From assembly GCF_000376225.1 (NCBI RefSeq), contig NZ_AQXL01000113.1:1-53113 (forward strand): DNA of 53,113 nucleotides. The letters run 5' to 3'. The position numbers were made by a program, and so were the translations under genes. Of the stretch, positions 31,832 to 41,287 are shown in pieces. The notes beneath the pieces are model-generated. The model searched no databases. It worked only from the letters and a program-made list of their open reading frames with translations, and had not been told where the DNA came from. Each line of letters begins with the position of its first letter. The first letter of the stretch is position 1. The DNA is from Effusibacillus pohliae DSM 22757. Its GTDB lineage: Bacteria; Bacillota; Bacilli; Tumebacillales; Effusibacillaceae.

Positions 31832-32905
31832 TCAGACTTCGAACAGCTGGGCCAGATCCCGCACATCCCGCAAAATGTGATCCGCCCCGTGCGCCTCGAA
31901 CATCCCGCGGGCCCGCTCTCCTTCGTGGCCTGTCAAAGTGGCCGCAAACGACACGCCGAGCGCCCGCGCCGCCAGCAGATCGGCCAGCGAATCCCCGACC
32001 ACCAGCACATCCGGCCGGTTCAGCGGCAGCTTCTCCTGCAGCAGTTCGGCATGCGTTGGGCCAGCCCCGCGCAGCGCCCGCAAGTAAGAGAATGGATGCG
32101 GTTTTGCAAGCGGGGCGACAGACGTTTCCGCTTCCGCTTCCAAGACGGTACTGGCAGTAGCGATCCGCTCCTGCGGGATGTAGTTGAGAACTCCCAGCGC
32201 ACCGAGCGGAATCATTGTCTCCTGGTGCGGCCGTCCGGTGGCGATTCCGAGCTGCACGCCGAGACCGGACAATTTCGCAAGCAGCGCCTGCAGTTCCGTG
32301 CCCGGCACGATCGGCTCCTCCCGCTCCAGATAGCCCGGCTTCTGCTTTCCGTCCCCCAGATAGAACTCCTGAAAAATTTGCCGTGTCTCCTCCCACAACC
32401 GGCTGGTCCGTCCGAACGCATCCGTTTCCACACCGAGCCATTCGCGGGCAAGCTGGTTCAAATAGCTGAGGAACTGATGCTTTTCCAATTCTCCGGGAAA
32501 ATCGGCGGTAAAATCGGCAAACGCCGGCTGTACATCGACCTTCTCCCGAATCCCCGGAAAATCGGCCAAAACGATCCCCCGTTGGCACAGATCCTGCGCC
32601 CACTGCTTGTCTTCGGCACGGGCCAGATTTTTCAACAACGAATGGCACACCATCAGATACACCATGTCCCAATTGCTATTGACGCCACGGCCCTTAAGAA
32701 AATCGAGCACCTCGTCGTGCGGTCCGAGCACCTGCCGCCGGATCTCCGCCAGCCGCTCGCGGTTCGGGTCCGGCTCCTGCCGCGCACGCCCCAAAAACCG
32801 GTCGGTCACGATCAACTCGTGGACCGTCTGCGACGTAGCGTTAAAATATGTATCTTCCCCTAACATAACGCCATCGACATCAAACAACACAGTTGTGTAG
32901 CTCAT
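31832..32905 (-). CDS. HAD-superfamily hydrolase with large helical insert
   Basis: About 357 residues, long for a HAD phosphatase. Motif I is VLFDVDGVM (D9, D11), motif II is GIATGRPHQE near residue 225, and motif IV is VLVVGDSLADLLAARALG with the metal-binding aspartates near 305. Between motifs I and II is an insert of about 200 residues rich in aromatic and charged positions, much bigger than the usual cap. The activity should be phosphatase or phosphoglycolate-phosphatase-like; substrate unknown. The ATG at 32905 has GGAGGACAGG upstream. Confidence 0.85.
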   Translation of the reverse strand: MSYTTVLFDVDGVMLGEDTYFNATSQTVHELIVTDRFLGRARQEPDPNRERLAEIRRQVLGPHDEVLDFLKGRGVNSNWDMVYLMVCHSLLKNLARAEDKQWAQDLCQRGIVLADFPGIREKVDVQPAFADFTADFPGELEKHQFLSYLNQLAREWLGVETDAFGRTSRLWEETRQIFQEFYLGDGKQKPGYLEREEPIVPGTELQALLAKLSGLGVQLGIATGRPHQETMIPLGALGVLNYIPQERIATASTVLEAEAETSVAPLAKPHPFSYLRALRGAGPTHAELLQEKLPLNRPDVLVVGDSLADLLAARALGVSFAATLTGHEGERARGMFEAHGADHILRDVRDLAQLFEV

Positions 32906-32998
32906 TCCTGTCCTCCACTCCAAAAATTCTTTCTTTCCATCATACCCTGTTTTGGCGCGGGAGAAAATTTATTTTTTGCTGGCATAAAAAAATAGGGA

Positions 32999-33027
32999 TT
33001 GCATATAATTCTAACGTATAGTAATAT
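32999..33027 (+). promoter_or_regulatory. Promoter of doxX
   Basis: TTGCAT (32999-33004), 17-base spacer, TAATAT (33022-33027). The start of transcription would fall at about 33034, inside the inverted repeat at 33029-33043. Confidence 0.55.
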
Positions 33028-33028
33028 G

Positions 33029-33043
33029 CTAACATAAAGTTAG
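33029..33043. promoter_or_regulatory. Inverted repeat CTAACATAAAGTTAG, operator candidate
   Basis: Perfect five-base arms CTAAC/GTTAG with a five-base centre, overlapping the predicted start of transcription of doxX. The position suits a repressor. A related half-site TCTAAC occurs at 33010-33015. Confidence 0.4.
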
Positions 33044-33081
33044 TTATTAATGATCATAATACCAAAAGGAGAGGATTTTGC

Positions 33082-33471
33082 ATGAACGCAGGTTTGTTGG
33101 TTATCCGCTTGGTTGTAGGGCTTTTGTTCGCCGGGCACGGTTCCCAGAAATTGTTTGGCTGGTTTGGCGGGTATGGCGTGAAAGGCACCGCCGGCTGGAT
33201 GGAATCGATCGGCATCAAACCGGGAGTGCCGATGGTGATTCTGGCAGGTCTGGCAGAACTGGTGGGCGGATTGCTGTTCGCAGCTGGACTGTGGCTGCCG
33301 GTAGCCGCAGTTCTCCTGATCGGCACCATGCTGGTTGCGATTCTGAAAGTCCATGCCGCAAACGGTCTCTGGGTCGACAAAGGCGGCATCGAATATCCGC
33401 TGGTTCTGATTGCGGTGGTCCTTGGTGTGGCTCTGATCGGCGCCGGAGAATATACGTTGCCGCTGTTCTGA
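33082..33471 (+). CDS. DoxX family membrane protein
   Basis: A 129-residue protein with four membrane helices. The family signature is at the N-terminus, LLVIRLVVGLLFAGHGSQKLFGWFGG, followed by a G-rich helix LAELVGGLLFAAGLWLP and GTMLVAILKVH. DoxX proteins are membrane components of quinone-linked oxidation or of thiol and redox stress systems, depending on the branch; no sulfur-oxidation partner is present here. GGAGAGG precedes the ATG. The gene has its own promoter with a possible operator and is not part of an operon. Confidence 0.85.
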   Translation: MNAGLLVIRLVVGLLFAGHGSQKLFGWFGGYGVKGTAGWMESIGIKPGVPMVILAGLAELVGGLLFAAGLWLPVAAVLLIGTMLVAILKVHAANGLWVDKGGIEYPLVLIAVVLGVALIGAGEYTLPLF

Positions 33472-33550
33472 AGCAACGATCGACACCCTCGTACGGAAGT
33501 GCGGGGTTTTCTTGTAGAGTCACCGTGCCGGCAGCTCCCGTCCGTAACAA

Positions 33551-33604
33551 AAAACAGGAACATGCGCTGAACCGCTCCTGATTCCAACCGCATGTTCCTG
33601 TTTC
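33551..33604. terminator. Bidirectional terminator between doxX and pilT
   Basis: AAACAGGAACATGCG (33552-33566) pairs perfectly with CGCATGTTCCTGTTT (33589-33603) around a 22-base loop. On the minus strand it is followed by TTTTTT, marking the end of the pilus operon. It is probably less efficient for doxX in the plus direction. Confidence 0.75.
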
Positions 33605-33718
33605 TCTTCAGACTCTCCGCCGCTCCGCGGCCTGACGGGTTTGCTGAACCTTTTTTCTCCACCTTACACAATTCTATCGCATAATACAATATTAAAAATA
33701 AAAAGGTATATCCTAGAA

Positions 33719-34765
<1,047 letters not shown>

Positions 34766-34854
34766 GCACATCCCTACTTTCCGTTGAGAATCTAGGCCCT
34801 TGCCGACGTTGTGATCTTGACGCCGCTCAATGTACCATCCCGCTTTCCGACGTC

Positions 34855-36516
34855 TTAGGCCCCTCCCTGGATGGCGACCCGGAAGACCTCTTCGACTGTG
34901 GTCATTCCCTGTACCGCCTTCTCCAAGCCGTCCTGCAACATACTATGGTATCCGCACTGTTCCGCCCACTCCCGATACGCCTGTACGGGATGCCGCTGGG
35001 AGACCATCGTTCGCACCGGCTCCTCAAACGGCAGCACCTCATGAATCGCCACTCTTCCGCGATAGCCTGTCCTGTTGCAGCCGCTGCATCCGTACCCGCG
35101 CCACAGCTTGTCCAAGCGAAAACCGTATTTTTCCAGAACCGCCGCCTCGTCCGGCAGTGGCCGATACGGTTTCCGACATTCCGAACAGATCTGGCGAACC
35201 AGCCGTTGGGCGACCACACCGCGCACAGTGGATGCGATCAAATAGGGCTCCAGCCCCATGTCCAGCAGACGCGTGATGGCGCTCGGCGCATCGTTTGTGT
35301 GCAGCGTCGAAAGCACCAGATGACCCGTCAAACCGGCGCGAAACGCGATCTCCGCCGTTTCCCTGTCGCGAATCTCGCCGACCATGATGATGTTCGGATC
35401 CTCGCGCAGGATCGAACGGAGCCCGACTGCGAACGTCAAACCGGTCGCCGGGTTGACCTGCACCTGGTTGACCCCGTCCAATTGATATTCGACCGGGTCC
35501 TCAATCGTGATCAGATTTTTCTGCTCTGTGTTCAGGTGATGCAAGGCCGCGTAAAGGGTCGAAGTCTTGCCGCTGCCGGTCGGTCCGGTGACCAGAACGA
35601 TACCGTTTGGCGAGTTGATCATCTGCAGAAACGCCTGTTCATTGCGCTCAGAAAAGCCCAATTTTTCGATTCGGGTGATCGCATTCTTCAGATCGAGCAG
35701 GCGCAGGACCACCTTCTCGCCGAAAATCGTCGGCAAGGTGGCGACCCGCACGTCGATCGGCCGCCCCCGCACCTGCAATTGGATGCGGCCGTCCTGCGGC
35801 AGCCGCCGCTCTGCGATATTGAGGCTGGCCATGATTTTGATCCTGGCAGTCAACACCGGCTGCAGATGTTTGGGCAGACGCATCTGGGTGGACAGGAAAC
35901 CGTCAATCCGAAACCGCACCACCACTCCTGTTCGCTGCGAATCAAAATGGATGTCGCTCGCCCGTTTGTCGACCGCCTGCTCGATCAATTGGTTGACCAG
36001 CCGCACGATCGGTGCGTCTTCGCCGCGCACGTGTTCCTCATCGATCTCTTCCGGCTGGATATCCATCAGCACCTCGCTGATCGACCGCTTCAAGCTGTAA
36101 TATTGTTCAAACGCCCGCTGCATGCTGTCCCGCGTCGCGATCACCGGATCGATCTGCAAACCGGTAGTCATCTGGACGTCATCGATCGCAAAGTAATCCA
36201 GCGGATCGACCATCGCCAGCGTCAGCCGGTTGCCGCTTCGTTTCACAGGCAGCACTTGATACCGACGCGCCAGTTCCTCCGGCACCAGATCGATCACCGA
36301 CCGTTCGATCTCATACCGGTCGATGTTGATATGCGGAATCCCAAGTTGGAACTCCATGACTTCAATCAGCTGTTCCTCGGTGAGCCATCCCCTTTGGGTC
36401 AAAATCTCGCCGAGCGGTTGGCGGGTCACTTTTTGTTCGGCCAACGCCTGTTCCAACTGATCCGCGGTTACCAGACCGAATTCCAGCAACAGGTCGCCAA
36501 GTCGTTTCCGGGCCAT
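34855..36516 (-). CDS. pilB: Type IV pilus assembly ATPase PilB/GspE
   Basis: A 553-residue extension motor. The N-terminal MshEN/GspE-N domain (1-140) has the repeated LGEILTQRGWLTEEQLIE type segment. The ATPase core has ASDIHFD near 188, Walker A GPTGSGKTST (311-320), EDPVEY, Walker B MVGEIRDRETAEIA and LSTLHTNDAP. The zinc knuckle of PilB/GspE is intact (C444, C447, C477, C480). MshEN domains can bind cyclic di-GMP, so pilus extension may respond to it; that is inference. It follows pilO by 50 bases and precedes pilT. Confidence 0.93.
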   Translation of the reverse strand: MARKRLGDLLLEFGLVTADQLEQALAEQKVTRQPLGEILTQRGWLTEEQLIEVMEFQLGIPHINIDRYEIERSVIDLVPEELARRYQVLPVKRSGNRLTLAMVDPLDYFAIDDVQMTTGLQIDPVIATRDSMQRAFEQYYSLKRSISEVLMDIQPEEIDEEHVRGEDAPIVRLVNQLIEQAVDKRASDIHFDSQRTGVVVRFRIDGFLSTQMRLPKHLQPVLTARIKIMASLNIAERRLPQDGRIQLQVRGRPIDVRVATLPTIFGEKVVLRLLDLKNAITRIEKLGFSERNEQAFLQMINSPNGIVLVTGPTGSGKTSTLYAALHHLNTEQKNLITIEDPVEYQLDGVNQVQVNPATGLTFAVGLRSILREDPNIIMVGEIRDRETAEIAFRAGLTGHLVLSTLHTNDAPSAITRLLDMGLEPYLIASTVRGVVAQRLVRQICSECRKPYRPLPDEAAVLEKYGFRLDKLWRGYGCSGCNRTGYRGRVAIHEVLPFEEPVRTMVSQRHPVQAYREWAEQCGYHSMLQDGLEKAVQGMTTVEEVFRVAIQGGA

Positions 36517-36566
36517 CCGACTGCCATCTCCTTACCCATAGGTTCAATGCAAGACTTGTATTTCCG

Positions 36567-37406
36567 TCACGGGGCGCCAAAAGCATTCCCGTTTCCGGCC
36601 GGTGCAATGGAAAACGGCCACTCCACCGAGGCAGCCGCTTTGGCATCCCACGGCGCCCGCGAATAGATCGTCAGTTTCAGTTGCAAATGTGCAAGCTTGG
36701 GTCCAGTACCCGGCGATCCGGCCGTTGTTGACGAAAAGTCCAGGTTATAGTCATTGATCCAGAGAAAACGGGGCATCTGCTGCAACCGGTCGACAAACGC
36801 CACCAGATCGGTTGGGTTCCCTTCCGCCTTCAGCGAGATTTCAAGCGAAGAGATGCCGACCAGTTCCGGTGGCGGACTGGTGCCAACGGCTGCACCCTGG
36901 CTTCCCAGCTGAGCATGCTGCTGCTGTCCCGTCTGCTGTCCCACTTGCTGCCCCCTCAGCTGAGCGGGTGTTCCGCCAGCCGAACTGCTTCCCTGCTTGT
37001 CCTGTTTCGGCTCTGCAGCCGTGCCCCCTTTTGCCTGCGATCCATCCGCCTTCGCCGATCCGCCGTTTTTTGTGAGCTGGTCGGCTTGCGGACCGCTCGG
37101 CGTCAGACTGGTGACCACCACCTTGTTGGCTTTCGCTGTATTCGTCAAGTCGGCCAAAAACAGGGCCATTTCCCAATCGTTCGGAATCGCCCGCCCCAAC
37201 TTCAGCAGATCGGGCGGATTCACCTGCTGCACGACTTTTTGCCGCAGCCGCTGCACCTGTTGAGCGACCGCGTCTGCTTCCGTATCAGCCGCTGCGGCCT
37301 CCTTTGCTTTTTGCCAGGCGGCATATCCCAACAGACTGCCTGAGAGCAGCAGGACGGCGGACAGGGACAACGCGATTTTTTGAAGGAGTGTAAAAGTGGA
37401 AAACAT
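36567..37406 (-). CDS. pilO: PilO-like inner-membrane pilus protein with low-complexity insert
   Basis: About 279 residues. One membrane helix (8-31, IALSLSAVLLLSGSLLGYAAW), a coiled-coil stretch (33-62), then the start of a ferredoxin-like domain. The latter is interrupted at 103-181 by a hydrophilic segment rich in G, Q, S, K and A, and resumes with ISSLEISLKAEG.PTDLVAFVDRLQQMPRFLWI, the recognisable PilO core. Its position right after pilM and pilN supports the identity. PilO pairs with PilN to connect the motor to the pilus base. ATG at 37406, with AAAGGA eight bases upstream. Confidence 0.75.
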   Translation of the reverse strand: MFSTFTLLQKIALSLSAVLLLSGSLLGYAAWQKAKEAAAADTEADAVAQQVQRLRQKVVQQVNPPDLLKLGRAIPNDWEMALFLADLTNTAKANKVVVTSLTPSGPQADQLTKNGGSAKADGSQAKGGTAAEPKQDKQGSSSAGGTPAQLRGQQVGQQTGQQQHAQLGSQGAAVGTSPPPELVGISSLEISLKAEGNPTDLVAFVDRLQQMPRFLWINDYNLDFSSTTAGSPGTGPKLAHLQLKLTIYSRAPWDAKAAASVEWPFSIAPAGNGNAFGAP

Positions 37407-37434
37407 CTGCCAGTTCCTTTCCTCCAACTCCGTG

Positions 37435-38400
37435 TTAGCGGGCGATGGTAACCTCGATCTCTACTTTGTAATTGCGTTGTACCGGTTGAACGTCGGACGT
37501 TTGCGGCGCACTCCCCCCGCTTTGCGGGCTGCCCGCACTGTTCACTCCGCCCTGCGGACCGACCTGCCCGCCTGCTCCGTCCTGCATGCTCCCGATTCCG
37601 CTTGCGCTGCCTGCGCCGCCTTGCACAGGCTGTGTACCGGGATTCCCCGACCCGCCTGCAGCGGGGTTCGGTTGCGGGACATATCCGCCGTCGCTGGAAG
37701 CGTGGGCGACCTCCGTATGCCAGGGAAGCAGCGAAAGCAGTTGGCCGATGATTCCACCGCCGGCAGATGAAGCAGCCTGGGCCAGTTGCCTGTGAGTCGG
37801 CGAGGTGTTTGCTGCATTCGGCGGCGGCGTCCATGCCTGTGATCCACTCTGTCTTCCCGGTTGGTGTAGCGACACGCTGCCAGACCTGGACGATTGCGCC
37901 GGGCTAGTACCCGCTGAATTCTGTATGCTCTCCTGTAGGATCACAGATTTGACGCTAACAGCCGCAACCCGCGAATTATGCTGCAGTGCGTACAGGTAGG
38001 TGGCGACCGACTCCATGTCGGGAAGTTCAGCTTGCACCTGATACAATCCGGTGCTGTCGTACTGAACGGCCGTCAGATAACTGCGGGGCGGCAGCAGCGA
38101 CGAGAGCAGACGTACCTCATCCTCAAGCGGCGGTCGGCTGTCTGCCCATTTTTCCAGCGCTTGTGACTGCCGCTGCAATTCTTGCGCTTTTCCCACCTGT
38201 GCCGCTTTTTCCTGCAGCTTCGCCAGTTCTCCTTTATGACTGGTCAACGTCTGCTGTGCCTGTCGCTTTTCGCCGGCAAAGCTCCACCACTCACCGACCG
38301 CCACCAGATTGCCAAGCAACAACGCGCCTGCCGCGGCAGACAGTACGATCGTCCGGACGGTGACAGACGATGACTGGATGGGCAACAGATTAATCTGCAT
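37435..38400 (-). CDS. pilN: PilN-like inner-membrane pilus protein with long low-complexity region
   Basis: About 321 residues. The N-terminal MQINLLPIQ is the INLLP motif that binds PilM. A membrane helix (17-36), a coiled coil (43-85) and part of the ferredoxin-like domain (100-158) follow. Residues 162-308 are a long G, S, P, Q, N-rich region with no predicted fold, after which the final strand RNYKVEIEVTIAR closes the protein. The ATG at 38400 has AGGGGG ten bases upstream and overlaps pilM by 11 bases. Family PilN proteins are about 180-200 residues, so the insert nearly doubles the length. Confidence 0.8.
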   Translation of the reverse strand: MQINLLPIQSSSVTVRTIVLSAAAGALLLGNLVAVGEWWSFAGEKRQAQQTLTSHKGELAKLQEKAAQVGKAQELQRQSQALEKWADSRPPLEDEVRLLSSLLPPRSYLTAVQYDSTGLYQVQAELPDMESVATYLYALQHNSRVAAVSVKSVILQESIQNSAGTSPAQSSRSGSVSLHQPGRQSGSQAWTPPPNAANTSPTHRQLAQAASSAGGGIIGQLLSLLPWHTEVAHASSDGGYVPQPNPAAGGSGNPGTQPVQGGAGSASGIGSMQDGAGGQVGPQGGVNSAGSPQSGGSAPQTSDVQPVQRNYKVEIEVTIAR

Positions 38401-39505
38401 TCGAGACGAACCCCCTAAGCGCGGCGCCTGCTGCGGATAAACTGACCATTTGCGGCCGTCCGTCGGGCTGCCGAAGAACGGCTGGAATTTGCAGGTGCTC
38501 AACCGGCAGATCCAACTGGTTGTGCAGATTTTCCGCCAATCGTCGCGGATTCGGAACATCTCCCGCCAAAAACAGGGTCTCGACCGCCACATCTCTTTGC
38601 TTCAAGGAGTACTGTACGAATGAGATCGACCGTTGCAATTGAAAGCTTAAATCGCGTGAAAACGAATCCAGGCTGGCCGCCTGCCCGTCGTCGTCCAACG
38701 CGCGCCAACTGCTTTGGCCTGTCGGCCAAGTGCCGCTGCCGGCAACAGACAACCTCCGGCCGTCTGCTTCCTGCGACGCCGCCACCTCCTGCAGCGCCCC
38801 GTCCGCATATTGCTCGACATAGTCATCCGCTCTCAGATCCAGCGACCGGGTGGTGAGCAATCCCCCTTTTTGATAAACATGAACGTCCACCCGTTCCGCG
38901 CCAAACTCGATCGCGATCGCCGCCTTTTCCGGCAGCCTGTTGATCGCTTTGATCGCCCGCAGGATACTCATCCCTTTCACCTCGATCGCGGCCAGCCGAA
39001 TCCCCGCTTCCCGAAAACCTCTGACCAAAGCATCAACCAAATCCCGCGGCGCGGCAACCAGCAGAATCCACGCCTGCTCAGGCTCCCCTTCTGCCGCATG
39101 CGAGTTGGCGGCCGCCTGGAAAGCAGGCGGATAATAAGCAAAATCGTAGATCGGGTCGGCAATCGGCAGCCGAATCTCATCCTGGATCTGAAACTGCAGC
39201 AGCGACTCCATCTGTTTTCGGTTGACGTTCGGCATCGCCAGCATCCGCAAAAAAGAGACGGGAGACGGCAGACTGACGGTCACCCCTTTTTTCGGGAGAT
39301 CGTATGCATCGAACGCGTTTCTCAGTTCGGCAGCAAACCGTCCGACGTCAAGAACCCGCCCGTTCTCGTAGACGCCTTGGGCAAACGGGATCACCGTATG
39401 GGCCACCACATCGATGCCGCGGCCGCCGCGGACCTGCGCCACCTCGATCCGGTCTTCCTGGAGGCTGATGCCTACTCCTGTATGCCGTTGCAGTAAGAAC
39501 CACAT
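38390..39505 (-). CDS. pilM: PilM, actin-like cytoplasmic pilus protein
   Basis: A 371-residue actin/FtsA-fold protein. TGVGISLQEDRIEVAQV (about 9-25) is the phosphate 1 motif region. VTVSLPSPVSFLRMLAMPN, then EIRLPIADPIYDFAYYP, and AIAIEFGAERVDVHVYQ (phosphate 2 region) match PilM; LEQQ-like SFQLQRSISFVQYS and LFLAGDVPNPRRLAENL complete the fold. It binds the N-terminal peptide of PilN and links the ATPases to the platform. AAAGGAG stands seven bases before the ATG at 39505. It is followed, with overlap, by pilN. Confidence 0.9.
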   Translation of the reverse strand: MWFLLQRHTGVGISLQEDRIEVAQVRGGRGIDVVAHTVIPFAQGVYENGRVLDVGRFAAELRNAFDAYDLPKKGVTVSLPSPVSFLRMLAMPNVNRKQMESLLQFQIQDEIRLPIADPIYDFAYYPPAFQAAANSHAAEGEPEQAWILLVAAPRDLVDALVRGFREAGIRLAAIEVKGMSILRAIKAINRLPEKAAIAIEFGAERVDVHVYQKGGLLTTRSLDLRADDYVEQYADGALQEVAASQEADGRRLSVAGSGTWPTGQSSWRALDDDGQAASLDSFSRDLSFQLQRSISFVQYSLKQRDVAVETLFLAGDVPNPRRLAENLHNQLDLPVEHLQIPAVLRQPDGRPQMVSLSAAGAALRGFVSNAD

Positions 39506-39528
39506 AGATTTGCTCCTTTAACCTGCTG

Positions 39529-40758
39529 TTACAATTTTTGGACACCGACGAACGAAACATTTGCCCCGTCCGATCCGGAACCGGAACCTGGTTTCAGGGA
39601 TGCATTATTTTGCAGTGTGATGGTTTCCCCGACAATCAATTGGTTGTTAAAAATGCAGCCCGCATTGTTCCGAACAACCAAGGTATTGACGATGGCAGCT
39701 CCGCCAAGCGCATTGAGAGTCCCGTTGTTTCGGGTTTGTATCTGGCTGGCTGCCAGCCATCCAGAGACCGTTAGTTCACTCTGATTATCTTGTCGGATGT
39801 CGGAACTGACAGCCAGCTGGCCGGAAACGGTGCACATGCTGTTGTTTTCGATCACGAAATCTCCATTTTTGATGATCAAATCACCTTCCACGCGAACGTT
39901 GGAATTGTTGCCGAATGAGACAGTCTTTTCACTGATCAGGGTTCCTTGCATTGTTAATGACACATTGTCGGCAAGAACCACCTGATCAGCCATAATCACC
40001 AATCGTTTGCCATCCGACCGTTTGCATTGCCAGGTGGTGTTGTTCCGTAGCGAAATCGTCCCAACTCGGATCACGAGCGGATCGTATTTCAAGTTGGATT
40101 GAATGATGTTGTCCACAGCTTGCGGTGTCGTACACGACATGCAAGTTACATTCGGTGTATAGGCTGCTGAGCCAAGTCCCGTCGAAAGCTGATTTTGAGC
40201 GTACTGCCGAGTGTTTGGATCATATACGATCAAATCCTTGACATTGCCGGGAGGGTTGGGAAAACCGCCCGGTGGCACGATAATTTGGCTTACATTCTGC
40301 GCAAACAGCAGCTTGAACTGGATCGTGGAGACAACCGGCCCAGCCATGCCTTGCGCCTGCAAATAATAAATCCGTTGTCCGTTGCGAATTTCCGGATTGC
40401 TGGTTCCCGGCAGATCGGTCACCTGGTAGGAGCCATTGTCGGTTGTATCGGCAGACGAGCGGATCTGTCGGATCTGGTTGATCAGGTCCAATTCATTTGT
40501 CGCGTTTAACGGAAAGGGCGGTGACGTATCGGCCGTTTTTGCCGCTCGATAAATGATTTGCAAAGCCGCCTGGTACGCCGCATCCGCCAAAAAGCGGGCT
40601 TGCTGGCTTTGGCTGTTTTTCTTGGAGTGGAAAAAACCGTTGCTGCTCAAAAACAGCAAAGCGGGTGTCAGCACGGTCAACAAAACGACCAGCATCAACG
40701 CGATCGGCAGCACATGTCCATGCTCTCGTTTGTATTGCCCCATTCTCGTCTTCTTCAC
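39529..40758 (-). CDS. PilX/bactofilin-like pilus-operon protein
   Basis: A 409-residue protein with three parts. Residues 1-14 are basic; 15-38 form one membrane helix (VLPIALMLVVLLTVLTPALLFL) of the kind seen in PilX-type minor pilus proteins; 45-230 is a globular region with a CMSC pair near 206. Residues about 235-400 are a repetitive, N/V/T/G-rich segment in which short units such as NNTTW, NSNVRVEGDLIIKNGDFVIENNS and LVVRNNAGCIFNNQLIVGETITLQNNAS recur. That pattern is typical of right-handed beta-solenoid, polymer-forming cytoskeletal (bactofilin) domains. There is no classical prepilin cleavage site. The start may be the GTG at 40758 or the ATG at 40743. Function unknown: it may be a surface-exposed or scaffold part of the pilus machine. 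Confidence 0.65.
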   Translation of the reverse strand: MKKTRMGQYKREHGHVLPIALMLVVLLTVLTPALLFLSSNGFFHSKKNSQSQQARFLADAAYQAALQIIYRAAKTADTSPPFPLNATNELDLINQIRQIRSSADTTDNGSYQVTDLPGTSNPEIRNGQRIYYLQAQGMAGPVVSTIQFKLLFAQNVSQIIVPPGGFPNPPGNVKDLIVYDPNTRQYAQNQLSTGLGSAAYTPNVTCMSCTTPQAVDNIIQSNLKYDPLVIRVGTISLRNNTTWQCKRSDGKRLVIMADQVVLADNVSLTMQGTLISEKTVSFGNNSNVRVEGDLIIKNGDFVIENNSMCTVSGQLAVSSDIRQDNQSELTVSGWLAASQIQTRNNGTLNALGGAAIVNTLVVRNNAGCIFNNQLIVGETITLQNNASLKPGSGSGSDGANVSFVGVQKL

Positions 40759-40776
40759 CCGCTTTGACCAGGATAC

Positions 40777-41274
40777 TCAATGCACCACAGACGTGTGGTA
40801 ACCCGCTGTCAAAATATATCTCTGCGTCTTTCCGGTATCGTCCACATAGGTCTGCCAGAACGTAAACACCAGATGATTCAACGAGTTGGCCGGAGACACC
40901 TGCGGCCGGTTTTCCCAACAGAAACCGACGCTGCCCAAAGCAACCCGGTTGCCACTCGTGTCTTGGACAACCACATCCCAAAGGGAAGGGTCGGCCGCAT
41001 TCTGGGTCATCGTAAAAACGTTCCCCGTGTCAAGCTGGAAGTTAAACGAAGCTGCCGTCCAATCGGCATTGACCACCGTTGCTTCTTTTACTTTAGCGGA
41101 CAGCGTATCGCTGATCAGCAAAACGGTTTGTTTCGCCGCATTGTAATTGGTTGTGCCATTTTGTTGCTTGAGCAAGGAAAGGACAAGCGTGAACAGAATT
41201 CCCAGCAACATCAGGCTGATCGTAAGCGAGGCCAATGTTTCCAGCAAAGTCAACCCTTTTTCCCGGTTCGGCAC
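40777..41274 (-). CDS. Minor prepilin (type IV, N-methylated)
   Basis: About 165 residues beginning VPNREKG-LTLLETLASLTISLMLLGILF: a very short leader, glycine at -1, and glutamate at +5, the PilD cleavage and methylation signature. The hydrophobic N-terminal helix continues to about 35. The rest is a globular head without a recognised subfamily, though size and place resemble PilW/PulJ. I use the GTG at 41274, 13 bases after the stop of the previous prepilin gene. It likely helps form the tip complex that primes pilus assembly. Confidence 0.8.
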   Translation of the reverse strand: MPNREKGLTLLETLASLTISLMLLGILFTLVLSLLKQQNGTTNYNAAKQTVLLISDTLSAKVKEATVVNADWTAASFNFQLDTGNVFTMTQNAADPSLWDVVVQDTSGNRVALGSVGFCWENRPQVSPANSLNHLVFTFWQTYVDDTGKTQRYILTAGYHTSVVH

Positions 41275-41287
41275 AAAAATACTACAC

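Noticed and set aside
32785-32815. ACCGGTCGGT inside the HAD gene as another operator
   Set aside because: It lies within coding sequence, only half of the palindrome is present and no promoter is near.
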